DNA of 64,000 nucleotides from an uncultured Prevotellaceae bacterium (GCA_902774815.1 CACYJV010000003.1:124001-188000), one strand, 5' to 3'; positions 34,155 to 42,938 are shown, counted from the first letter of the stretch. Made by a program: numbers and translations. The notes: generated from the sequence alone by a model not told the origin.

Positions 34155-35537
34155 ATGGCATATCATCATTATTTAGGTCCAGTCGCACTGCTGCTCGGCG
34201 TTCTCCTGCCCGTCCATGCCACGTCGATGCGCGAACATTCCGACACGGTTCTACAGGCCATACCTGCGGTTTCCACGGTCCAGGCCGACAGCAGCGACAC
34301 AAAGGAAGTGAAAGAAAATCGTTTCTCCATCGACCTGAACATGCTGACGCGCGGCGAACTGCGCAAAGGAGGACTGTCCAATGAAAAGGAAGATGACGAC
34401 CAGGCAACGTTCATCATTGAGCGGACGCTGCTGGGCATGAGCTACGAGCGCGAAGGACTTGCCGCCCGCCTGACGGTTCAGCACAGCGGCACGTGGGGAA
34501 GCAATAAGACCAACAGCCTGAACATCTACGAAGCGTGGGTACACCTGAAGGCAAAGAACGGCCTTTTTGCACGTATCGGCAGGCAAAACCTCAGCTACGA
34601 CGACCAGCGCATCTTCGGTGCCGACGACTGGGCCATGACTGCCATGTCGCACGATGCACTGAAAATGGGTTACGAAGGGTATGGCCACAAGCTGCACCTC
34701 ATCGGGGCATACAACCAAAACCCCGAGAACATGAGCGGCGGAACATACTATTCGGGGGGACTGCAGCCCTACAAGGCGATGGAGGCGCTGTGGTATCACT
34801 ACGACGTGCCACGCTTTCCGCTCGGCGTATCGGCCGTGTTCATGAACGTGGGACTGCAAAACAGCGACCTCAACCAAGACACCTGCACGTACCAACAGCA
34901 GCTTTTGGGTACCTACATCCACTTTCATCCCAAGCGCTTGACTGCCGAGGCAGCCTTCTACTACCAAATGGGAAAGGAAGAACACGGAATACCCGTCGGC
35001 GCATGGATGGCCAGCCTGAAGGCGCGCTATGAGTTCAACGACCAATGGGCGTTCTATGCCGGCTACGACTACCTGAGTGGCGACAAGAATTTCGCCGTAC
35101 CGCCCAAGGGAAGGATTGGCGTTACACACCACGACAAAGTACGAGGATTCAGTTCCATCAACGGTTCGCACCACAAGTTCTACGGTGCCATGGACTTCTT
35201 CTACATCACCACTTACGTCAACGGATTCACGCCCGGCTTGCAGAACCTCTTTGCGGGCACTACGTGGAAACCCTTGAACCGGCTCTCGGTTGACTTAGCC
35301 TACCATTATCTGGCTACGGCCACGTCGCTTAGCAATGCCGACCGCCCTTTGGGCCACGAGCTGGAGGCTGCTGTCAGCTATAAGCTGAAGAAGGACGTCC
35401 TGCTGAGTGCCGGCTACTCCTTCATGCGTGGAACTGAAACCATGAAGGTCCTGAAACGTGCTTCTGGCGACCGCCAACTGCAGTGGGCATGGATCATGCT
35501 TGTCGTGTCGCCCAAGATTTTCACCACTATGTTCTAA
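34155..35537 (+). CDS. Alginate-export-type outer membrane porin
   Basis: A 460-residue exported beta-barrel with a signal peptide (ending near LLPVHA). The repeated strand pattern (LTVQHSGTWG, EAWVHLKAKNGLFARIGRQNLSYDDQRIFG, GYGHKLHLIGAYNQN, and later SAGYSFMRG) and the final strand ending in FTTMF point to the Alginate_exp/AlgE-like family. The likely role is passage of substrate across the outer membrane; the name does not imply alginate as substrate here. Confidence 0.8.
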   Translation: MAYHHYLGPVALLLGVLLPVHATSMREHSDTVLQAIPAVSTVQADSSDTKEVKENRFSIDLNMLTRGELRKGGLSNEKEDDDQATFIIERTLLGMSYEREGLAARLTVQHSGTWGSNKTNSLNIYEAWVHLKAKNGLFARIGRQNLSYDDQRIFGADDWAMTAMSHDALKMGYEGYGHKLHLIGAYNQNPENMSGGTYYSGGLQPYKAMEALWYHYDVPRFPLGVSAVFMNVGLQNSDLNQDTCTYQQQLLGTYIHFHPKRLTAEAAFYYQMGKEEHGIPVGAWMASLKARYEFNDQWAFYAGYDYLSGDKNFAVPPKGRIGVTHHDKVRGFSSINGSHHKFYGAMDFFYITTYVNGFTPGLQNLFAGTTWKPLNRLSVDLAYHYLATATSLSNADRPLGHELEAAVSYKLKKDVLLSAGYSFMRGTETMKVLKRASGDRQLQWAWIMLVVSPKIFTTMF

Positions 35538-35540
35538 TCC

Positions 35541-36476
35541 TCAGCACTCACTCTCCTCGGCCGTCGGGGCGATATTGCGAGGATGGTGCTGCAGGATTTC
35601 TTCGCGCAGGGTGCTGGTGTCGATGTGTGTATAGATCTCTGTCGTGCCAATGCTCTCATGGCCGAGCATGGCCTGAATGACGCGCAGGTCGGCACCACCC
35701 TGCAGCAGTGCCGTTGCAAACGAATGGCGAAGCGTATGCGGCGAGATGGTCTTCTTAATACCAGCCTCGGCAGCTTGGCGCTTGATCATGATGAGTATCA
35801 TGGTACGCGTCAGATGACTGCCACGCCGATTCAGGAATACATAGTCCTCTTCGCCATGCTTAATCGTCATGAGATTGCGGTCAATGAACCACAGTTTCAA
35901 CTCGTGGATGGCACGTTTCGAAATGGGAACGAGCCGTTCCTTGCGGCCTTTGCCAAAGACACGCAGGTAGCCCTCTTCGAGATAGAGGTCCGAAAGATGC
36001 AGGTTGACCAGTTCACTGACGCGCAACCCGCACGAGAAGAGCACCTCCACGATGGCTTTGTTGCGCTGTCCTTCGGGTTTCGACAAGTCGATGCTCGCCT
36101 CAATACGGTCCACCTCATCGGTCGAGAGTACCTCGGGCAGATGTTGGCCGATGGCTGGCGACTCCAGCAGCTCCGTGGGATCGCTGTCGATGTAGCCGTC
36201 GGCAAGCAGAAAACGATAGAAGGAGCGCACTCCGCTGAGGATGCGCGCCTGCGACGTGGGCCCTATGCCGCACTCGTGCAATGTTGCCGCGAAGTGCTGC
36301 AGGTCCTGTAGCGAAAGTTCCGCCACGGTCTTCTCCTCACGACGGCAGTAGTCCAGCAGATGCCGAAGGTCGTTCTGGTAGGCCCAAAGGGTGTTCTCGG
36401 TGTAGTTGCGCGCGAGTTTCAAATACCTGACGTACGATTTTACAACATCTTCGGTCGATTTCTTGTCCTTTTTCAT
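35541..36476 (-). CDS. xerD: Tyrosine recombinase XerD-like
   Basis: Site-specific recombinase that resolves chromosome dimers at dif. From the ATG at 36476 it is 311 residues: a SAM-like DNA-binding domain (NYTENTLWAYQNDLRHLLDYC) and a catalytic domain with the first Arg (SCGLRVSELVNL), HTLRHSFAT (His-x-x-Arg), GHESIGTTEIYTH with the nucleophile Tyr. It is separated by a few bases from the convergent porin and shares a promoter region with aroQ, an arrangement I recall from other Bacteroidales. XerC or another paralogue cannot be excluded. Confidence 0.9.
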   Translation of the reverse strand: MKKDKKSTEDVVKSYVRYLKLARNYTENTLWAYQNDLRHLLDYCRREEKTVAELSLQDLQHFAATLHECGIGPTSQARILSGVRSFYRFLLADGYIDSDPTELLESPAIGQHLPEVLSTDEVDRIEASIDLSKPEGQRNKAIVEVLFSCGLRVSELVNLHLSDLYLEEGYLRVFGKGRKERLVPISKRAIHELKLWFIDRNLMTIKHGEEDYVFLNRRGSHLTRTMILIMIKRQAAEAGIKKTISPHTLRHSFATALLQGGADLRVIQAMLGHESIGTTEIYTHIDTSTLREEILQHHPRNIAPTAEESEC

Positions 36477-36485
36477 AAAAATGTG

Positions 36486-36531
36486 TATCTTTGCAGCGGC
36501 AAAGATATGAATAAGCCAGCGAAAAACCAAA
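36486..36531. promoter_or_regulatory. Face-to-face promoters of xerD and aroQ
   Basis: TATCTTTGC (36486-36494) and GCAAAGATA (36499-36507) form an inverted repeat with a 4-bp centre, giving two -7 elements that point at each other. The leftward one has an exact TTTG at 36531-36528 with a 20-bp spacer; the rightward one has only a weak -33. The two transcripts would overlap at their 5' ends. Confidence 0.75.
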
Positions 36532-36603
36532 TAATCATTGGAGTTTTTCCGAGCGAAAACGTGTCCGACGATGCCACAGTTACAAAACCTATCTGAAACG
36601 ACG

Positions 36604-37032
36604 ATGAAGAAAATCATGATTATCAACGGGCCAAACCTGAATCTGCTGGGCAGGCGCGAACCCGACATCTACGGCCGGCAGACCATGGAACAGTGCATGG
36701 ACAGCCTGCGCACCCAGTTCGAGGGCGTGGCCGAGATTGGCTATTTCCAGAGCAACCACGAAGGCGCACTCATCGACAAGCTGCAAGAGGTGGGATTCGA
36801 CGTCGATGGCATCGTGCTGAATGCCGGTGCCTACACCCACACGAGCATTGCGCTGGCCGATTGCATCAGGTCCGTCGATGCGCCCGTGGTCGAGGTCCAC
36901 ATCTCGAACGTCCACCAACGCGAGGAGTTCCGCCATGTTTCCATGTTGTCGGCAGCCTGCATGGGCGTCATCTGTGGCTTTGGCATGGATTCCTATCGCC
37001 TGGCCGTCGAGGCTCTTCTCAACCACTCATAA
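36604..37032 (+). CDS. aroQ: 3-dehydroquinate dehydratase, type II
   Basis: Third step of the shikimate pathway, dehydrating 3-dehydroquinate. Residues from the ATG at 36604: IMIINGPNLNLLGRREPDIYG with the catalytic Tyr, FQSNHEGALIDKLQE, GIVLNAGAYTHTSIALADCI and VVEVHISNVHQREEFRHVS with the active-site His. At 142 residues it is typical. A longer frame from 36538 has no support. A heptamer repeat follows before rbfA. Confidence 0.97.
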   Translation: MKKIMIINGPNLNLLGRREPDIYGRQTMEQCMDSLRTQFEGVAEIGYFQSNHEGALIDKLQEVGFDVDGIVLNAGAYTHTSIALADCIRSVDAPVVEVHISNVHQREEFRHVSMLSAACMGVICGFGMDSYRLAVEALLNHS

Positions 37033-37060
37033 CCCCTCATAACCATTCATCACCACCCAA

Positions 37061-37129
37061 CACCCATCACCCATCACCCATCACCCACCACCCATCACCC
37101 ATCACCCATCACCCATCACCCATCACCCA
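37061..37129 (+). repeat. CCCATCA heptamer microsatellite before rbfA
   Basis: About ten tandem CCCATCA units (one variant, CCCACCA), ending 2 bp before the rbfA start codon. The tract has no purine-rich ribosome binding site. Unit number may vary by slippage and could affect rbfA translation. Confidence 0.92.
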
Positions 37130-37131
37130 AT

Positions 37132-37467
37132 ATGCAAGAAACAAGACAAAACAAGATTGCCCGCCTGTTGCAAAAGGAACTGGCACAGATTTTTCAGGAG
37201 CAGACACGCGCCATGCACGGCGTCATGGTCAGCGTGACGCGCGCCAAGGTATCGCCCGACCTGAGCATCTGCACCGCCTACCTGAGCGTATTCCCCAGCG
37301 AGCGTGGCGAGGAAATCATCCAGAACGTCAACACAAACATGAAGACCATCCGCTACGAGTTGGGCACGCGCATCCGCAATCAGGTGCGCATCATCCCCGA
37401 ACTGCGCTTCTTCATCGACGACTCCCTCGACTACATCGACCATATTGACGAACTCCTGAAGAAGTAG
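37132..37467 (+). CDS. rbfA: Ribosome-binding factor A
   Basis: Late 30S maturation and cold-adaptation factor that binds near helix 1 of 16S rRNA. 111 residues with the KH-like fold: RQNKIARLLQKELAQIFQ at the start, VSVTRAKVSPDLSICTAYLSVF, and RNQVRIIPELRFFIDDSLDYIDHIDELL at the end. Its stop codon is immediately followed by the ATG of the next gene, so the two are surely cotranslated. Confidence 0.95.
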   Translation: MQETRQNKIARLLQKELAQIFQEQTRAMHGVMVSVTRAKVSPDLSICTAYLSVFPSERGEEIIQNVNTNMKTIRYELGTRIRNQVRIIPELRFFIDDSLDYIDHIDELLKK

Positions 37468-38694
37468 ATGTCCTTTCCCTTCTATATAGCCCGCCGCTAC
37501 CTCTTCTCGAAGAAGTCCACCAACGCCATCAACATCATCTCCGTGATTTCGATGGTGGGCGTTGCCGTGGCCACCATGGCGCTGGTCATCGTGCTCAGCG
37601 TGTTCAACGGCTTCCACGACATGGTGGCATCGTTCTTCACGCAGTTCGACCCACAGCTGAAGGTGGTGCCCGTCGAGGGAAAGACCGTCGCCAGCGACGA
37701 CCCTGTGCTGACCGAGCTGCGGCAGTTGCCCGAGGTCGATGTTGCCACCGAGTCGGTCGAGGACATGGCGTTGGCCGTCTATGCGGGCCATCAGGCCATG
37801 GTGACCGTGAAAGGAGTCGACGACAACTTCTCATCCCTCACCCATATCAACGAAATTGTCTATGGCGACGGCCAGTTCCAACTGCACGCTGCCGACCTCG
37901 AGTACGGCACCATGGGCATCCGCCTGGCACAGGAGCTGGGCACAGGCGTGCGCTTCGGACAGTACATCCACATCTATGCACCCCGACGCGACGGTCAGCT
38001 CGACCTCTCCAACCCGCAGGAGGGCTTCGAGGTCGACTCGCTCATCATGCCAGGCGTGGTCTTCGCAACGCGACAGGGCAAGTACGACCGCGACTACATC
38101 GTGGCTCCCATCGGCTTCGCGCGCCGCATCTTCGACCAGCAGGGCATGCTCTCGTCGCTCGAACTGCGCCTGAAGGACGGCTCCGACCTCACCAGCGTGA
38201 AGAGGCAGATGCGACGCATCGCTGGCGACCGCTTCCGCGTGCTCGACCGCTACGAGCAGCAGGCCGACACGTTCCGCATCATGCAGATTGAAAAGCTCCT
38301 CGCCTACATCTTCCTGACCTTCATCCTCATCGTGGCCAGCTTCAACATCATCGGCTCGCTGTCCATGCTCATTATCGACAAGAAGGACGACGTCGCCACC
38401 CTGCGCAACCTTGGCGCCGACGACCGACAGATCCGACAGATATTCCTCCTCGAAGGCCGTATGATAGCCGCCCTCGGTGCCATCGCAGGCATCGCCCTGG
38501 GACTGTTGCTCTGCTGGCTGCAGCAGACGTTTGGACTCGTCGGCATGGGCGCAGAGAGCGGCATGTTCGTCGTCAACGCCTACCCCGTCAGCGTCCACTA
38601 CAGCGACGTCCTCATCGTGTTCCTCACCGTCATCGCAGTCAGCTGGCTCGCCGTGTGGTACCCCGTCCGCTACATCTCCCGCAAAATCCTGTAG
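37468..38694 (+). CDS. LolC/LolE-type lipoprotein-releasing ABC permease
   Basis: FtsX-family inner membrane permease that, with a LolD ATPase, frees lipoproteins for transport to the outer membrane. 408 residues: one span near the N-terminus (INIISVISMVGVAVATMALVIVLSVFNGF), a large periplasmic domain (about 45-265), then three spans (LLAYIFLTFILIVASFNIIGSLSMLI, GAIAGIALGLLLCWL, VLIVFLTVIAVSWLAVWYPVRYIS). LolD is not in the window. Confidence 0.92.
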   Translation: MSFPFYIARRYLFSKKSTNAINIISVISMVGVAVATMALVIVLSVFNGFHDMVASFFTQFDPQLKVVPVEGKTVASDDPVLTELRQLPEVDVATESVEDMALAVYAGHQAMVTVKGVDDNFSSLTHINEIVYGDGQFQLHAADLEYGTMGIRLAQELGTGVRFGQYIHIYAPRRDGQLDLSNPQEGFEVDSLIMPGVVFATRQGKYDRDYIVAPIGFARRIFDQQGMLSSLELRLKDGSDLTSVKRQMRRIAGDRFRVLDRYEQQADTFRIMQIEKLLAYIFLTFILIVASFNIIGSLSMLIIDKKDDVATLRNLGADDRQIRQIFLLEGRMIAALGAIAGIALGLLLCWLQQTFGLVGMGAESGMFVVNAYPVSVHYSDVLIVFLTVIAVSWLAVWYPVRYISRKIL

Positions 38695-38751
38695 ATGCCC
38701 GTTCATACACGTCATAAAACAAAAAACCATTCACTAATAACTACAACCAAC

Positions 38752-40416
38752 ATGAAAAGAACACTTACCTCTACGTTGACCGTCCTCCTGTCGGTCGTCT
38801 TCGCTATGGCTGCACAAGCTGCCAACCCTGTCAAGTCAACACGCACTCCCACCATGGGCTGGAGCTCGTGGAACACGTTTGCACTGAACATCAACGAACA
38901 ACTCATCCGCCAGCAGGCCGATGCCATGCACAACACAGGTCTGCAGGAAGCTGGATTCAAGTACGTCAACATCGACGACGGCTACTGGGATGGCCGTGGT
39001 CAGGATGGTCACCTGCGGCTGAACACGAAGCTCTTTCCCTCGGGCATGCGCGCATTGGTCGACTACATCCACTCGCTCGGCCTGAAGGCTGGCATCTACA
39101 GCGATGCCGGCGACAACACCTGCGGCTCGGGCAACCGCCACGCATGGGGCATCGGCGTGGGCTTTGCAGGCCATGAGGACCAGGACTGCCAACTCTACTT
39201 CCGCGACTGGGACTTCGACTTCATCAAGGTCGACTACTGCGGCGGCAACCACATGGGACTCGACGAGCGCCAGCAGTACACGAAGATCTCTAATGCCATC
39301 CGCAATTGTGGCAAGAAAGATGTTGTGTTCAACATCTGCCGCTGGGCCTATCCCGGTACATGGGTATCCGATGTTGCCGACTCGTGGCGCACCACGGGCG
39401 ACATCTACGACGCCTGGCGCTCCGTCAAGGGCATCCTCGCCGAGAATCTCTACCTCTCTGCCTATTGCCACGACGGCCACTACAACGACATGGACATGTT
39501 GGAGGTGGGCCGCTCAATGTCGAAGATTGAGGACGAGACGCACTTCGGCATGTGGTGCATCATGGCTTCACCGCTGCTCATCGGCTGCGACATGGCCAAC
39601 ATCAAGCCCGAATCGCTGAAACTGCTCTGCAACCGTGACCTCATCGCCCTCAACCAGGACCCGCTCCACCTGCAGGCCTATGTGGCTGAGAAGCAGGGCG
39701 AGTGCTACATCCTCGTGAAGGACATCAAGAAGCTGCGTGGCAAGGAGCGTGCCATCGCCGTCTATAACCCCAGCGACGAGACACAACGCGTCACGCTGCG
39801 TTTGGCCGACCTCGAACTGGGAGGCGACGTAGTGCTGCGCGACTGTATCACGGGCACCGTCTTCGATCTGAAAAAGCAGGCCGACGGCAGTGCCGTGTTA
39901 GGCATGGACTATGCTCCCCACGGATCGCGTTTCTTCATAGCTGAGTGCAAGAAGCGCCTTGAGCGCACCACTTACGAGGCCGAGACGGCCTACCTGCCCA
40001 TGTATCAGGAGATTCGCAACAACCAGGCTGCCGACCTGAAGGCGAAAGTGGGCGTCAGCGTCACTCCCATCTTCAGCGAGAGCCCACAGGCCACGGGTGG
40101 CTATGTTGCCCGTTTCCTCGGCCAGAGCGAGCAGAACGACCTGCAGTGGCAGCACGTCTACTCGAAGAAGCAGGGCAAGCGTCGCATGACCATCGCCTTC
40201 TTCGCTGGTGAGGAGCGCGAGATGGACGTCATCGTCAATGGCCAGAAGGTGAAGACGCTGAAGGTCAACGGCAGCGACTGGGGCCGTCGCCAGACCATCA
40301 CCGTCGACGTCAACCTGAAGAAGGGCAACAACGTCATCCGCCTCGCCAATCCCCGTGGCTGGATGCCCGACATCGACGGCATGACCCTCTCCAGCAGGTT
40401 CATCGGAGCCATCTGA
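38752..40416 (+). CDS. Glycoside hydrolase family 27 (alpha-galactosidase type) with a beta-rich C-terminal domain
   Basis: Exported retaining glycosidase. After the signal peptide (MKRTLTSTLTVLLSVVFAMAAQA) come TPTMGWSSWNTF and YVNIDDGYW; the nucleophile is Asp161 (IKVDYCGG) and the acid/base Asp217 (SWRTTGDI), followed by HYNDMDMLEVG. Beyond a linker, residues from about 410 form a carbohydrate-binding-like domain (YEAETAYLPMYQEIRNN ... NNVIRLANPRGWMPDIDGMTL), similar to CBM35. GH27 also includes beta-L-arabinopyranosidases and alpha-N-acetylgalactosaminidases, so substrate is uncertain. Confidence 0.93.
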   Translation: MKRTLTSTLTVLLSVVFAMAAQAANPVKSTRTPTMGWSSWNTFALNINEQLIRQQADAMHNTGLQEAGFKYVNIDDGYWDGRGQDGHLRLNTKLFPSGMRALVDYIHSLGLKAGIYSDAGDNTCGSGNRHAWGIGVGFAGHEDQDCQLYFRDWDFDFIKVDYCGGNHMGLDERQQYTKISNAIRNCGKKDVVFNICRWAYPGTWVSDVADSWRTTGDIYDAWRSVKGILAENLYLSAYCHDGHYNDMDMLEVGRSMSKIEDETHFGMWCIMASPLLIGCDMANIKPESLKLLCNRDLIALNQDPLHLQAYVAEKQGECYILVKDIKKLRGKERAIAVYNPSDETQRVTLRLADLELGGDVVLRDCITGTVFDLKKQADGSAVLGMDYAPHGSRFFIAECKKRLERTTYEAETAYLPMYQEIRNNQAADLKAKVGVSVTPIFSESPQATGGYVARFLGQSEQNDLQWQHVYSKKQGKRRMTIAFFAGEEREMDVIVNGQKVKTLKVNGSDWGRRQTITVDVNLKKGNNVIRLANPRGWMPDIDGMTLSSRFIGAI

Positions 40417-40432
40417 GAAGATCTCAACTAAC

Positions 40433-40923
40433 ATGCGTGATTTTGCAGCTATAGATTTTGAAACGGCCAACAACGAGCGCTCTTCGGTTTGCTCAGTGGG
40501 AGTAGTCATTGTCTGTAACGGCGAGATCGTAGATTCGTTCTACTCGCTCATCCAGCCCGAGCCGAACTACTACAACTACTGGTGCTCGCAGGTGCACGGA
40601 CTCTGCTGTGCCGACACCGACGACGCACCTGTTTTCCCGAAGGTGTGGGCGCAGATAGAACCGCTCATCGAGGGCCTGCCCCTCGTGGCACACAACAAGC
40701 CGTTCGACGAAGGTGCCTGAAGGCCGTGTTCCGCGTCTACCAGATGGACTATCCCGACTACGAGTTCTACGACACGCTGGCTGCCTCGCGCCGCGCCTTC
40801 CGCTATCTTGCCAACCACCAGCTCCACACCGTGGCCGCCGAGTGCGGCTACCACTTGGAGAACCACCACCACGCACTTGCCGATGCCGAAGCCTGTGCCT
40901 GGATAGCAAGGGAGATTCTATAA
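40433..40923 (+). pseudogene. DEDD-type 3'-5' exonuclease, frameshifted
   Basis: The 5' frame gives FAAIDFETANNERSSVCSVGVVIVCNGEIVDSFYSLI (DEDD motif I, DFET) through HNKPFDEGA and stops at 40720; the next frame continues from GCLKAVFRVYQMDYP to ALADAEACAWIAREIL at 40923, with the DEDD Asp of the last motif. One missing base near 40712-40714 (GAAGGTGCCTG for GAAGGnTGCCTG) explains the break. It may be a real pseudogene or a sequencing error. Related to the DnaQ-type proteins of Bacteroidetes. Its 3' end is duplicated after the next gene (41919-41964). Confidence 0.85.
40871..40922 (+). repeat. Left copy of the direct repeat flanking the RhuM-Fic gene
   Basis: These 52 bp are the 3' end of the exonuclease. 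The right copy at 41919-41964 is 46 bp, has the same start and end, three substitutions and a 6-bp deletion. The two bracket the RhuM-Fic gene. Confidence 0.85.
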
Positions 40924-40944
40924 GAACTATATACAACATACGGT

Positions 40945-41916
40945 ATGGAAGAGAATAAGATAATCATCTATCAGACCGATGACGGACAGACACAGATTGA
41001 TGTCCGTCTGGAGAACGACACCGTATGGCTGACACAGGCTCAGATGGCTGAATTGTTTCAGAAGGATCAGTCTGTCGTAGCCCGCCACATAAATAATGCA
41101 ATTAAAGACGGCGAGTTGGATGAAAGTAATATGCATTTTTTGCATAATACTCAATACAAGTATCGTCCGACTAAAATATATGACCTCGATGTCATCATCT
41201 CTGTTGGCTACCGTGTTCATAGCAAACGTGGTACTGCTTTCCGCATTTGGGCTCGTAAGATCATCAAGGACTACCTTGTTAAAGGCTATGCCGTAAACGA
41301 GCGTATCCGCCGTGAGCAGATTGGCGAATTGCGTCAACTCATTGGTATGTTGGGTCGTACAATAACCAATCAGGATCTGCTGTCAAACGATGAAACGAAT
41401 GCCTTGTTCGAGGTTGTCACCGATTATACATACGCCCTCGACACGCTCGACAATTACGACTACGAACGGCTGACTATAGACAAGACCACGAAACAGGAGC
41501 CTTTCCATGCTACCTATGAGAATGCAATGGAGGCTATCAACAGACTGCGAGAGAAATTTGGAGGTTCTGCTCTCTTTGGAAACGAGAAGGATGACTCTTT
41601 CAAGAGTAGCATAGGACAGATTTACCAGACCTTTGGTGGTGAGGAACTCTATCCCAGCGTGGAAGAGAAAGCCGCCATGTTGCTCTACCTTGTCACCAAG
41701 AACCATTCCTTCAGTGATGGCAATAAACGCATTGCCGCCACCCTCTTCCTATGGTTCCTCAACAACAATGGCATCCTCTATCGCAAAGACGGTACGAAAC
41801 GTCTTGCCGACAACACCCTTGTCGCCTTGACGCTGATGATTGCCGAGAGCCGAACCGAAGAGAAAGACGTGATGGTCAAGGTCGTGGTGAACCTGATCAA
41901 TCAGAGGAATGAATAA
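40945..41916 (+). CDS. RhuM family protein with a Fic/Doc C-terminal domain
   Basis: The N-terminal half matches the RhuM family (VWLTQAQMAELFQKDQSVVARHINNAIKDGEL, a helix-turn-helix-like region, then YDLDVIISVGYRVHSKRGTAFRIWA). The C-terminal half is a Fic/Doc fold: TKNHSFSDGNKRIAA (residues 252-265) has the HxFxDGNKR motif with His254. Fic and Doc enzymes attach AMP or phosphate to target proteins such as EF-Tu. 323 residues, AT-richer than its neighbours. Such proteins occur in mobile and defence islands and as toxins; no partner antitoxin is evident. Confidence 0.9.
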   Translation: MEENKIIIYQTDDGQTQIDVRLENDTVWLTQAQMAELFQKDQSVVARHINNAIKDGELDESNMHFLHNTQYKYRPTKIYDLDVIISVGYRVHSKRGTAFRIWARKIIKDYLVKGYAVNERIRREQIGELRQLIGMLGRTITNQDLLSNDETNALFEVVTDYTYALDTLDNYDYERLTIDKTTKQEPFHATYENAMEAINRLREKFGGSALFGNEKDDSFKSSIGQIYQTFGGEELYPSVEEKAAMLLYLVTKNHSFSDGNKRIAATLFLWFLNNNGILYRKDGTKRLADNTLVALTLMIAESRTEEKDVMVKVVVNLINQRNE

Positions 41917-41918
41917 CT

Positions 41919-41964
41919 ACGCACTCGCCGAAGCTTGTGCCTGGATAGCAAGGGAGATTTTATA
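41919..41964 (+). repeat. Right copy of the exonuclease 3'-end repeat
   Basis: Second copy of the end of the exonuclease gene, directly after the RhuM-Fic stop codon and before the WYL operator. See 40871-40922 for the comparison. Confidence 0.85.
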
Positions 41965-41972
41965 GCTACCAA

Positions 41973-42007
41973 TTGTTCCATTGTTCTTTGGAACAAAAAC
42001 ATCTTTG
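41973..42007 (+). promoter_or_regulatory. WYL gene promoter with palindromic operator
   Basis: TTGTTCCA (41973-41980) and TGGAACAA (41989-41996) are a perfect 8-bp inverted repeat with an 8-bp centre. They cover the -33 position and end 3 bp before CATCTTTG (42000-42007), one base off the -7 consensus. The WYL start codon is at 42033. A related palindrome precedes the HIRAN gene. Confidence 0.75.
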
Positions 42008-42032
42008 CAAATAACTATAATATTATTGCTGT

Positions 42033-42938
42033 ATGAAAGTATTTGAGAAATTCAAAGAATATATCTGGCTCGTAAACACCATTTATGAGGCTAAGGCTAT
42101 AACCCTGGCGGAGATTAACGAACGATGGTTACAAACAGAAATGAGCGAGGGTATCCCACTTTCGCGCACTACCTTCCATCGTCATAGAATTGCCATTGAG
42201 GAAATCTTTGGTCTTTACATTGATTGTGACAAGAAAAACGGTAACAAATATTATATAGGTAATCATCATGTTTTGCGCGAGCATTCTGTGCAGAACTGGA
42301 TGCTTTCAACACTGAGTGTCAGCAACACCTTAGGCGAAAGCCAGAGCCTTCACCAGCGAATCCTCTTAGAGAATATTCCCTCTGGTGGCGAGCGGTTGCA
42401 ATTGGTTGTCAAGGCGATGAAGGAGAGTCGGTGCCTAATGATGAGTTACAGACGTTATGGGGCGATGGCAAGTTATTCTTGCATGATAGAACCATATTGT
42501 TTGAAGTTGTTCCGTCAACGTTGGTATATACTGGGAAGGTTGTCGAACGGCTGGCTGGCAACCTACTCTTTGGATCGTATAGAAGACATTTCCATGATGG
42601 AAACGAAATTCAAGATACCAGAGGACTTCAATGCTGCCGAATACTTCCAAGACAGTTATGGCATTGTCGTTGACAGTAATCTGCCACTTGAGAAAGTTGT
42701 TCTTCGTGCCTACGGCAATGAAAGATACTATCTTCGGGACCTCCCCCTCCATCATAGCCAACGGGAAATCGGGAAAACGGAAGAATATACGGATTTCGAG
42801 CTACACATCAAGACTACCTTCGATTTCAAAACGCAATTATTTTCTCGTGGAGCATGGCTTCAGGTAATAGAACCGCAATCTCTGGCTGACGAAATGATAG
42901 AATGGCACCAAAGCGCTGTTGAACGATACAAAAAGTGA
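42033..42938 (+). CDS. WYL-domain transcriptional regulator
   Basis: A 301-residue regulator: an N-terminal winged-helix region (ERWLQTEMSEGIPLSRTTFHRHRIAIEEIFG), then the WYL domain with CMIEPYCLKLFRQRWYILGR and YSLDRIEDI, and a C-terminal extension (WLQVIEPQSLADEMIEWHQSAVERY). WYL proteins such as BrxR and CapW repress bacterial defence operons and may sense nucleotide or nucleic acid ligands. It stands between the two operator-bearing promoters and is probably autoregulated. Confidence 0.92.
   Translation: MKVFEKFKEYIWLVNTIYEAKAITLAEINERWLQTEMSEGIPLSRTTFHRHRIAIEEIFGLYIDCDKKNGNKYYIGNHHVLREHSVQNWMLSTLSVSNTLGESQSLHQRILLENIPSGGERLQLVVKAMKESRCLMMSYRRYGAMASYSCMIEPYCLKLFRQRWYILGRLSNGWLATYSLDRIEDISMMETKFKIPEDFNAAEYFQDSYGIVVDSNLPLEKVVLRAYGNERYYLRDLPLHHSQREIGKTEEYTDFELHIKTTFDFKTQLFSRGAWLQVIEPQSLADEMIEWHQSAVERYKK

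Noticed and set aside
37033..37448. An open frame of 251 codons in another frame across aroQ, the heptamer repeat and rbfA
   Set aside because: It is a shadow of aroQ and rbfA, extended by the repeat (TIGHT HP-rich residues without a domain).
41919..41964. A complete second exonuclease gene after the RhuM-Fic gene
   Set aside because: Only the last 46 bp are present; no upstream exonuclease coding remains there.
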